Shown in pieces: positions 7,567 through 13,615 of a stretch of 17,401 nt of DNA (position 1 is the stretch's first letter; each line of letters opens with the position of its first letter). The notes below the pieces were generated by a model that did not search any database, was not told the DNA's origin, and saw only the letters and a list, made by a program, of their open reading frames with translations. The position numbers were made by a program, and so were the translations under genes. The DNA comes from Verrucomicrobiota bacterium (GTDB lineage: Bacteria; Verrucomicrobiota; Verrucomicrobiia; Verrucomicrobiales; Akkermansiaceae): contig VFJU01000165.1 of the NCBI GenBank assembly GCA_009885905.1, positions 1 to 17,401 of the forward strand, read 5' to 3'.

Positions 7567-7824
7567 CGCAGGCCTTGTGTCCGTTGGCGGTTTAATTTTT
7601 CACACGCATGAAACTCCCCACCACCTACACTTACAAAGCCATTCACAGGTGCGCTTCTACGGTATCAAATCAGGAGAAGCTGGCACGATCATTAGTGATG
7701 CGTTTGAGCATCTTAATGCTTTGATTGATATCCTAATGGATAAGTCTTATGAAAAACCTCTCTTTGCTCGTGCGGATTCATCCACGGTTTTTCATCGTTC
7801 ATTTTTAATTTAAAACTACATCCC
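7567..7824. other. pyrB-pyrC gap with weak small ORFs
   Basis: This 258-base gap breaks an otherwise overlapping cluster. Two overlapping plus-strand frames are open: GTG 7577 to 7813 (78 codons, with an unusual His-rich start HTHETPHHLHLQSHS) and ATG 7608 to 7724 (38 codons, MKLPTTYTYKAIHR...). Neither resembles a family I know. They could be remnants of a small gene disrupted by a frameshift, since the first part of the ATG frame and the later part of the GTG frame both look protein-like. It may equally be a leader region for pyrC. Confidence 0.3.
7725..7753 (+). promoter_or_regulatory. Candidate sigma70-type promoter for pyrC
   Basis: TTGATA (7725-7730) and TATGAA (7748-7753) stand 17 bases apart, matching the TTGACA/TATAAT consensus at 5 and 4 of 6 positions. 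A transcript would start near 7760, about 65 bases before the pyrC ATG. This would let pyrC be expressed apart from pyrRB. It is a sequence match only. Confidence 0.35.
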
Positions 7825-9105
7825 ATGACACTCCTCATCACCAACGCCCGCATCGCCAGCGAGAAATCTCCTGATCTTTTCTCCGGCGATGTATTCATCT
7901 CCGATGGGAAAATCCAACAAGTCGGCCAAAATCTAGCCGCTCCCGATGGATGTCGTGTCATCGACGCGAAGGGAAAAATTCTAGCACCCGGCATGTTTGA
8001 CGCCCACGTGCATTTCCGCGAGCCTGGATTCGAGGCTAAGGAAACCATTGCAAGTGGTACTGAGGCCGCAATCAACGGCGGTATCACCGGTGTCGTCATG
8101 ATGCCGAATACGCGTCCAGCGATCGATTCTGCCACCGTTGTTGCGAATGTTTTGGACATCGCCAAGCGCACGGCCCGTATCCCAGTTTACACATCCGGAT
8201 GTGTGACAAAAAACCGTCATGGCAAAGAACTTGCTGGTATTGATGGGATGCGCGCGCTCGGCGTGAAGATGCTCACCGACGACGGTGACACCACCGGGGA
8301 TGCCGCGGTCTTGCTTCGTGCCATGGAATACGCCACCGAGTTCGGTATGTTCTTCGCCAGCCATTGCGAGGTGCCGGAACTCGCTGGACCGCGTGCACTG
8401 AATGATGGAGTTGTTAGTTATCGCCTTGGCATCAAGGGTTCGCCCGCTTGTGCTGAGGAAATCATCATCGACCGTGACATCCGCCTCGCCCACGCCGCTG
8501 GAGCGCACATCCACATTCAGCACGTTTCTAGCAAGCTCGGTATGGAAACGATTCGTTGGTGGAAGCAACGCGGTGATGTAAAAGTGACTGCCGAGGTTGC
8601 ACCGCACCATTTGTTATTCACCGACGAGAATATCGGCGATTTTGACACCAACTACAAAATGAACCCGCCACTGCGCACCCAGGCGGACAACGACGGACTG
8701 CTACAAGGTCTCATCGATGGGGTTTTTGACATCATCGCCACGGACCACGCACCGCACACGCCATTTGAAAAATCTCAGGATTTCATCAGCGCGCCCAACG
8801 GCATCACTGGGATGGATACCGCGCTCGTCTCGCTTTACCACCACTTCATCGCCACCGGAAAATTTGACTGGGATCTCGTAATTAAGCGCTTCAGCGCCGA
8901 GCCGCGTCGCTTGATGGGCCTGCCTGCCATCTCCATCGATGTCGGACAACCCGCCGATCTCATCCTCTTCGACACCGAAGGGGAAACCACCTTCACCAAG
9001 GAGTTTATGAAATCCAAATCACAGAACACCCCATTCATCGATAAGACTCTGAAAGGAAGTGTCGACCTCGTTGTGCTTGGAAATGAAATTTTGTTAGAGC
9101 GTTGA
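7825..9105 (+). CDS. pyrC: Dihydroorotase, class I
   Basis: Dihydroorotase cyclises carbamoyl aspartate to dihydroorotate, the step after PyrB. The 426-residue amidohydrolase carries DAHVHFREPG (59-68; metal ligands H61 and H63), NTR at 95-97, TDDGD (151-155) with D153 at the place of the bridging aspartate used by class I enzymes instead of a carboxylated lysine, SHCE (179-182; H180), IQHVSS (231-236; H233) and the catalytic ATDHAPH (305-311; D307). Length and motif set are those of an active class I enzyme, not the inactive PyrX-type homologue. Its codons look somewhat richer in G+C than those of pyrB. It ends in a run of seven T (9106-9112). No Shine-Dalgarno precedes the ATG. Confidence 0.95.
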   Translation: MTLLITNARIASEKSPDLFSGDVFISDGKIQQVGQNLAAPDGCRVIDAKGKILAPGMFDAHVHFREPGFEAKETIASGTEAAINGGITGVVMMPNTRPAIDSATVVANVLDIAKRTARIPVYTSGCVTKNRHGKELAGIDGMRALGVKMLTDDGDTTGDAAVLLRAMEYATEFGMFFASHCEVPELAGPRALNDGVVSYRLGIKGSPACAEEIIIDRDIRLAHAAGAHIHIQHVSSKLGMETIRWWKQRGDVKVTAEVAPHHLLFTDENIGDFDTNYKMNPPLRTQADNDGLLQGLIDGVFDIIATDHAPHTPFEKSQDFISAPNGITGMDTALVSLYHHFIATGKFDWDLVIKRFSAEPRRLMGLPAISIDVGQPADLILFDTEGETTFTKEFMKSKSQNTPFIDKTLKGSVDLVVLGNEILLER

Positions 9106-9146
9106 TTTTTTTCACCAACCAAGTCGTAACAGCATCTTCCTGTTGG

Positions 9147-9160
9147 CTATTTTAAAATAG
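9147..9160. other. Perfect 14-bp palindrome between convergent pyrC and acetyltransferase genes
   Basis: CTATTTTAAAATAG reads identically on both strands. It sits in the 66-base gap between converging stop codons, next to a second weak hairpin (AACAG 9129-9133 with CTGTT 9140-9144). With no loop and low G+C it is a poor intrinsic terminator alone. It could mark transcript ends or a protein site. Confidence 0.35.
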
Positions 9161-9171
9161 TTTCAGTTTAT

Positions 9172-10194
9172 CTAACGACGGTTAGCGTGTGTGGCTTTGA
9201 CGTCAGCGAGGATGAAGGTCAGTAGTTCATTGCCGTGTGTTGAGGCAGTAGAGATGTCAGCAGAATTAACCTCGACGCGATGGAGTGACTGAAGCCGTAG
9301 TGCATCACCATCTGGGTGTTGATTGGCAAATACCCCAGCAAATGCAAAACCCAATCGATCAAGATGCGCATCAAGTACCACCGCAGTATTCGGGTCTTCG
9401 AGCGCGAGATCTAGGTAGACGACGTCGCGTCCTAATTGATGCACTTGAGTGTCGCGTGCGTCGATGACGACCTTATCAAAATCCTTGCCCGCGCGATGAA
9501 CGGTGATGATCGTGAGATTATGATCGTCTCGATGGGTGAGCGTAATTTCAGATTTCTCAGGAAGATTTGATTCGGCCAGGGGAGGTGACGGTATGATTGT
9601 ACCATGCAGGCCTGATGTGGTGATGATATTTGAGAGGATTTTTAGGTAGCGTTGTGGTGCGTGAATCATTCTAGCAGGACCATCATTTTCCTTAAGATAA
9701 AAAAGAGCCACGGACTGTCGTCTGGAGTTGTGTTCCAGCGCGGCATTATTACAAACGGAGTTTGGAATCCAACCTAGCAGAAACCCAGTTTCGTGTGCGC
9801 CTAAATCAATGTTAGCCTTTTGACTGTATGGATGCGCAGCGGTGGCCTCGCTGAAGATTCCCCAAACACCCTTTGCTCGAGCCCAATCTGCAGCGTATTT
9901 TTTCAACTGAGTGAATAAATGCTGACCACGCGCCGCCTCACTGACGATGGCGACTCCCGCGTGCAAAACGTTTGCATCTGGTTCTTCACGCATGAGCGCC
10001 ACGTGTCCCACTACGGTGCCATCGCCCATCAGGCCGATGGTGCTGACAAGGGTTCCGTTTTTGATTCGATCCGCGATTTCATTTGGATTGTATACCCATG
10101 CGGCATCGTAGGTTGTTCCGTAGGTCTGCGTCACCAGTTCGGTAAGCACCTCGGCCTCATCTGCTCGTAAAAAACGAATTTCTACACCTTCCAT
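9172..10194 (-). CDS. GNAT-family N-acetyltransferase with C-terminal extension
   Basis: GNAT enzymes transfer an acetyl group from acetyl-CoA to an amine. In this 340-residue product the N-terminal 165 residues look like the fold: MEGVEIRFLRADEAEVLTEL at the start, a central VVGHVALMRE strand (61-70), and GVAIVSEAARGQHLFTQL (80-97), the acetyl-CoA loop in a variant form (ARGQHLF rather than RxxGxG/A). The later block HPYSQKANIDLGAHETGFLL (121-140) recalls large, poorly characterised GNAT proteins. Residues about 175-340 form a second domain with a VVYLDLALEDPNTAVVL strand pattern that may be a degenerate second GNAT half. The substrate is unknown. The frame is open to a GTG at 10233; the ATG at 10194 is preferred as it places the first strand at the N-terminus. 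Confidence 0.8.
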   Translation of the reverse strand: MEGVEIRFLRADEAEVLTELVTQTYGTTYDAAWVYNPNEIADRIKNGTLVSTIGLMGDGTVVGHVALMREEPDANVLHAGVAIVSEAARGQHLFTQLKKYAADWARAKGVWGIFSEATAAHPYSQKANIDLGAHETGFLLGWIPNSVCNNAALEHNSRRQSVALFYLKENDGPARMIHAPQRYLKILSNIITTSGLHGTIIPSPPLAESNLPEKSEITLTHRDDHNLTIITVHRAGKDFDKVVIDARDTQVHQLGRDVVYLDLALEDPNTAVVLDAHLDRLGFAFAGVFANQHPDGDALRLQSLHRVEVNSADISTASTHGNELLTFILADVKATHANRR

Positions 10195-10213
10195 AGACTC
10201 GATTGTTGTGAAT

Positions 10214-10240
10214 TTAAGCGGAAATGCTAGCACCTTAAGC
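10214..10240. promoter_or_regulatory. TTAAGC direct repeat, 21-base period, in divergent promoter region
   Basis: TTAAGC occurs at 10214-10219 and 10235-10240, start to start 21 bases or two helical turns, with the palindrome GCTAGC (10226-10231) between them. It lies just upstream of the acetyltransferase ATG and within the divergent gap, a plausible place for a transcription factor. Function is inferred only. Confidence 0.25.
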
Positions 10241-10254
10241 TAAAAATTGAATCT

Positions 10255-10272
10255 GCGAAACGAATATTTCGC
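10255..10272 (+). promoter_or_regulatory. Perfect 6-bp hairpin before a start codon
   Basis: GCGAAA (10255-10260) and TTTCGC (10267-10272) are perfect complements around the six-base loop CGAATA. An ATG follows four bases later (10277), opening the 41-codon ORF that leads into the hydrolase gene. The geometry (6-bp stem, 6-base loop) is the same as that of the hairpin before purD, though the sequences differ. Confidence 0.4.
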
Positions 10273-10276
10273 CTCC

Positions 10277-10402
10277 ATGCCAGTTCGGCAAGTCATCATC
10301 TATTTGTTAGAACGCTTTTTCTCTGTCGGTGCGGAGCTCCGCATGTGGGAAGGTTTCGCTTTACCCGTCCACTTCTCCCGCGCAAGTTTCTGCAGGACAT
10401 GA
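10277..10402 (+). CDS. Possible 41-residue ORF coupled to the hydrolase gene
   Basis: ATG 10277 opens 41 codons (MPVRQVIIYLLERFFSVGAE..., ending SFCRT) and its TGA at 10400-10402 overlaps the hydrolase ATG in an ATGA arrangement. The first 20 residues could form an amphipathic helix. The overlap and the absence of any other good start signal suggest a leader peptide or small gene coupled to the hydrolase. Chance is possible, and no homologue is known to me. Confidence 0.35.
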   Translation: MPVRQVIIYLLERFFSVGAELRMWEGFALPVHFSRASFCRT

Positions 10403-11004
10403 AAATTTCTTTTTACACGGGAGGCATCGTTCAAACCAATGGCTATCTCATCGAGACGCCAGACGGCAATCTGCTTATCGATGCGCCAGAGGGAATCGCC
10501 GACTGGATCACCGAGCGCGGCGTGCGGGTGGATGACGTGTTACTCACTCATCAGCACTATGATCACGTGGCGGACGCGGCGGCACTCAAGGCGCTGGGTG
10601 CGCGACTTCATGCGCTTGATGACTATTCAACCGAGTTGACGCTCGAGTCGGTGGCGCGTTCGTGGGGGATGCCAATATCCGTGACGCCATACCAGATTGA
10701 CCACCGATTTGACATGAGTTTACCGCTCGAGCTAGCGGGTTTGAAGATAGATCTCGCCCATGTTCCGGGGCACTCGCTCGATAGCGTGACGTTTCACCTT
10801 GCGACCCACGGTGTGATTTTCTCGGGTGACACGCTCTTCGCAGGTTCCATCGGTCGGACGGACCTTCCGGGCGGCAGCACCGAGTTATTATTGGCCGGTA
10901 TCGCTCGCCACATCACGATTTTACCACCAGACACCAAGGTTTATTCGGGTCATGGGCCAGAAACCACGATCGGCGCTGAGATGAGGGAAAATGCCTACCT
11001 TTAA
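10399..11004 (+). CDS. Metallo-beta-lactamase-fold hydrolase (glyoxalase II-like)
   Basis: The 201-residue product has the full metal-binding set of the metallo-beta-lactamase superfamily: THQHYDH (50-56; HxHxDH with Q and Y in the variable places), HVPGHSLDS (121-129; H125), FSGDTLF (141-147; D144) and YSGHGPETT (182-190; H185). GSIGRTDLPGG (149-159) is typical of the YcbL and glyoxalase II-like branch, small thioester or glutathione-adduct hydrolases acting with two zinc or iron ions. The short length, without the C-terminal helical domain of true GloB, favours the YcbL-like group; the substrate is not certain. The frame is open back to a GTG at 10345, but MKISFYTGGIVQTNGYLI is the family start, and the ATG at 10399 has a weak GCAGGA upstream. 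Confidence 0.9.
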   Translation: MKISFYTGGIVQTNGYLIETPDGNLLIDAPEGIADWITERGVRVDDVLLTHQHYDHVADAAALKALGARLHALDDYSTELTLESVARSWGMPISVTPYQIDHRFDMSLPLELAGLKIDLAHVPGHSLDSVTFHLATHGVIFSGDTLFAGSIGRTDLPGGSTELLLAGIARHITILPPDTKVYSGHGPETTIGAEMRENAYL

Positions 11005-11075
11005 GAGGGTTGCGAGCGATAGAGTTGCAATCGCACCTTGACCCAGCTCGCTAAGGCTATTACCTAAGCGCCCGT

Positions 11076-12269
11076 ATGGGATTTGACACACTTGGGCTCT
11101 CCGCAGCCGTTCTGGAAGCCATCGAGGAGTCCGGTTATACCACGCCTACGCCGATTCAGGCACAGGCGATACCGCTCATCCTCGCAGGACGCGACCTTAT
11201 CGGTGCCTCCCAAACGGGCACAGGCAAGACCGCGGCTTTCGCGCTGCCCAGTCTTTCGAAGATTGAAAAGCTCGGAAAGCCTCAGATCCTAGTGCTAGAG
11301 CCGACGCGTGAATTGGCGCACCAAGTCGCCGAGCAATTTGAAAAATACGGTAAGCACACGGGTCTTAAAGTCGCGTTGCTCTACGGTGGCGTAGGCCTCG
11401 GCACTCAATCGGAGCAACTCGCCGCCGGCGCTGATATCGTTGTCGCCACCCCCGGTCGGCTCGTCGATCACTTCTACCGCACCACCATGCGTTTCGGTGA
11501 GATCAAGGTGCTCATTCTGGATGAAGTGGACCGCATGCTTGATATGGGGTTTCTTCCTCAAGTTCGGAAAATCGTCAACCTCTGTCCGTGGGAAGGCCGT
11601 CAAACCTTGTTCTTCTCCGCCACCATGCCGCCGGCGATCCAGACCTTCGCTCAATGGTGTCTAACTGACCCGCTCAGCATCGAGATTGCTCGCACATCCA
11701 TCCCGACGAGCGTCACTCACGCATTCTATCCAGTAGCCATGGATCAACGTGACGAACTTTTGTTAGAGCTTCTCAAACAAACTGAATACCACTCGGTGAT
11801 GATTTTCACCCGCACCCGCAAGGAGGCCGACCAGCTAACTTCACTCATCAAGACCACTGGCCAACCGAAAGTCGCAGCGATGCACTCGGACATTAATCAG
11901 GTAGACCGCATGAAGGCGCTCGCCGGATTCAAGGCCGGCGATTATGAAATCCTCGTCGCCACTGATGTTGCCGCCCGCGGAATCGACATCTCGGGTGTCT
12001 CCCACGTCATTAACTACCGGGTTCCTGAGAACGCCGAGGACTACGTCCACCGCATCGGTCGGACGGGTCGTGCCGAAGCTGAGGGCGACGCCTTCACCAT
12101 TCTCACCGCCGACGAACTTGACTATGCCAAGTCAGTGGAAATCTTTATCGACCAAAGCATTCCGCGCAGGAAGTTGGAAGATTTCGAATACATCTACACC
12201 GCGCTGCTCGACACCACACCGATTAAGGCGATCCGCCGCAAGAAGGTTGGCGGGAAAAAACGGCGTTGA
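11076..12269 (+). CDS. DEAD-box-family ATP-dependent RNA helicase with DEVD motif II
   Basis: DEAD-box proteins use ATP to unwind short RNA duplexes in ribosome assembly and RNA decay. The 397-residue product shows the two RecA-like domains in order: Q motif (F3, PTPIQ at 24-28), motif I QTGTGKT (46-52), Ia PTREL (76-80), TPGR (125-128), motif II LDEVDRMLDMGF (148-159), III SAT (181-183), V VATDVAARGIDI (294-305) and VI HRIGRTGRA (325-333). Motif II reads DEVD where the family has DEAD; the codons GAA GTG GAC are clear in the sequence. The short basic tail (KAIRRKKVGGKKRR, 384-397) resembles RhlE-type proteins and may bind RNA. It begins 71 bases after the hydrolase; there is no Shine-Dalgarno. 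Confidence 0.93.
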   Translation: MGFDTLGLSAAVLEAIEESGYTTPTPIQAQAIPLILAGRDLIGASQTGTGKTAAFALPSLSKIEKLGKPQILVLEPTRELAHQVAEQFEKYGKHTGLKVALLYGGVGLGTQSEQLAAGADIVVATPGRLVDHFYRTTMRFGEIKVLILDEVDRMLDMGFLPQVRKIVNLCPWEGRQTLFFSATMPPAIQTFAQWCLTDPLSIEIARTSIPTSVTHAFYPVAMDQRDELLLELLKQTEYHSVMIFTRTRKEADQLTSLIKTTGQPKVAAMHSDINQVDRMKALAGFKAGDYEILVATDVAARGIDISGVSHVINYRVPENAEDYVHRIGRTGRAEAEGDAFTILTADELDYAKSVEIFIDQSIPRRKLEDFEYIYTALLDTTPIKAIRRKKVGGKKRR

Positions 12270-12291
12270 TTCGAGCGGTCCATGATTTTAG

Positions 12292-12314
12292 GATCAATTC
12301 GAACTGGATTGATC
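12292..12314 (+). promoter_or_regulatory. Inverted repeat between helicase gene and ruvC
   Basis: GATCAAT (12292-12298) and ATTGATC (12308-12314) are perfect 7-bp arms around the loop TCGAACTGG, 23 bases after the helicase stop and 32 bases before the ruvC ATG. No T-run follows, so it is not a standard intrinsic terminator; it may be an operator or an RNA processing hairpin. Confidence 0.35.
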
Positions 12315-12346
12315 GCCAACTCAATCGCTTGGTTTGATTCATCTCC

Positions 12347-12850
12347 ATGCGCGTCCTATCCATCGATCCCGCTGTCCGCAACACTGGCTACGCCGTTCTT
12401 GAGGGTGACCCGCGCAAGCCGACTGTGCTCGCGTTCGACGTGATTTCCATCCCGAAAGCGATCCCGCAATCCGCTGCGCTCTCCGCGATTCGGACGCACT
12501 TGGTCAACGTCATCTTGAAATTCCAACCCGATGAAGTTGCCGTCGAGGGCATCATCTACGTCCAGTCTCATCAGACTGCTATATCAATGGGCGCCGCTCG
12601 TGCCGCTGCCCTGATCGCTGCCGCCGACCACGGTTTGCGAGTTTATGAATACTCACCAAAAAAGGTAAAAATGGCGGTCGTCGGGAATGGCAATGCAGAC
12701 AAAAAACAAGTCGCATTTATGGTAAGAGCCCTGTTAGGTCTCGCCGAAACCCCGCCGTCAGACGCCGCCGACGCACTCGCCATCGGCATGGCTCACCTTC
12801 AAGCGTCGGATCCTCTTAAAGCAAAACTCCTTGAGAGTCGTCTCGTCTAA
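12347..12850 (+). CDS. ruvC: Crossover junction endodeoxyribonuclease RuvC
   Basis: RuvC is the dimeric nuclease that cuts Holliday junctions with the RuvAB branch migrator in recombination repair. The 167-residue product is near the usual length and has the four acidic catalytic residues of the RNase H-like fold: D7 in SIDPAVRNTGYAV (5-17), E67 in VAVEGIIY (64-71), and D139 and D142 in SDAADALAIGMAH (138-150). SPKKVKMAVVGNGNADKKQV (103-122) is the characteristic substrate-contact region. Minor departures are A9-V10 where IDPG is more common and MGAARAA (81-87) for the usual LGQARG. ruvA and ruvB are not in the window. It is followed by lipB after 38 bases. Confidence 0.95.
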   Translation: MRVLSIDPAVRNTGYAVLEGDPRKPTVLAFDVISIPKAIPQSAALSAIRTHLVNVILKFQPDEVAVEGIIYVQSHQTAISMGAARAAALIAAADHGLRVYEYSPKKVKMAVVGNGNADKKQVAFMVRALLGLAETPPSDAADALAIGMAHLQASDPLKAKLLESRLV

Positions 12851-12888
12851 CTGTGGTGAACTTGTCTATCAATTCAGCCAACGTATCC

Positions 12889-13512
12889 ATGCTCAAGATC
12901 ATTCATCTATCAGATGCCATCGCATACGAGGATGGTCTCCGTCTTCAAGAGGAGCACGTCGCTGCGATTCTTGACGGCACGGGCAGCGACACTATTTTCC
13001 TGCTGGAACATCAAGCTGTCTACACCATCGGTCGGTTGCGTGACCAATCCTCCCTCCGTGATTCAAGTTTGTTGCCGTTTCCGGTTCATGAAATCAATCG
13101 GGGTGGTCAGGCGACCTATCACGGCCCCGGTCAGCTTGTGGGTTACCCGATTCTCGATCTCAACCCGCGCGGCAAGGATCTTCACGAACATCTTCGCATA
13201 CTTGAAGAAGCCCTCATCCGCTCTTGCCAGCACTTCGGCGTGCAGGCGGGACGCCGCGATGGTCTCACTGGCGTTTGGGTGGAAAATCGCAAAATTGCTT
13301 CCATTGGAGTTGGTGTTAGAAAATGGATTTCTATGCACGGTTTTGCCATCAATATCACCAAAGAGTGCCTCCCGCCCTTCTTCGCCATCACGCCGTGCGG
13401 CATCGATGGGGTTGCGATGGGGTGCTTGGAAGACGAAGCGGGCAGGGGAATCACTGTCGCCGAGGCTGCTGCGGTGATAGAGAAGGAACTTCTCGTCGCC
13501 TTTTCCAAGTAA
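12889..13512 (+). CDS. lipB: Lipoyl(octanoyl) transferase
   Basis: LipB moves the octanoyl group from acyl carrier protein to lysine on the lipoyl domains of 2-oxo-acid dehydrogenases and the glycine cleavage H protein. The 207-residue product carries LLEHQAVYTIGR (38-49), RGGQATYHGPGQLVGYPI (71-88), GVWVENRKIASIGV (128-141) with the catalytic lysine K135, and TPCGIDGV (168-175) with the catalytic cysteine C170 that forms the acyl-enzyme. GTG codons at 12853 and 12856 stand in frame upstream, but the family starts close to MLKIIHLSD, so ATG 12889 is chosen. No lipA is adjacent. It ends 31 bases before a strong hairpin terminator. Confidence 0.94.
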   Translation: MLKIIHLSDAIAYEDGLRLQEEHVAAILDGTGSDTIFLLEHQAVYTIGRLRDQSSLRDSSLLPFPVHEINRGGQATYHGPGQLVGYPILDLNPRGKDLHEHLRILEEALIRSCQHFGVQAGRRDGLTGVWVENRKIASIGVGVRKWISMHGFAINITKECLPPFFAITPCGIDGVAMGCLEDEAGRGITVAEAAAVIEKELLVAFSK

Positions 13513-13542
13513 TACCTTGGCTGCTTTTAAGGCATGAAAAGT

Positions 13543-13585
13543 TGAAAGTGGTGCGCGATCCACTCGGACCTCCGCACCACTTTCA
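13543..13585. terminator. Bidirectional intrinsic terminator between lipB and smc
   Basis: TGAAAGTGGTGCG (13543-13555) pairs perfectly over 13 bp with CGCACCACTTTCA (13573-13585) around a 17-base loop. The plus-strand exit has TTTT (13586-13589), and the minus-strand exit has TTTT (complement of 13537-13540). It lies between convergent stop codons, so it can end both transcripts. Confidence 0.8.
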
Positions 13586-13615
13586 TTTTCCCTCTCCTAT
13601 CTGGAGAATTGTTAG

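Noticed and set aside
7571..7602. Possible intrinsic terminator after pyrB (GGCC...GGCGG followed by TTTAATTTTT)
   Set aside because: The stem is only three or four pairs with mismatches, too weak to call, although the T-rich tail is suggestive.
7981..8610. Long minus-strand open frame (209 codons) opposite pyrC
   Set aside because: It lies wholly antisense to a fully conserved dihydroorotase; its composition is that of a shadow frame with no recognisable domain.
11009..11040. Hairpin between the hydrolase and helicase genes (TGCGA...TCGCA)
   Set aside because: Only five paired bases with a long loop and no T-run; not distinguishable from chance.
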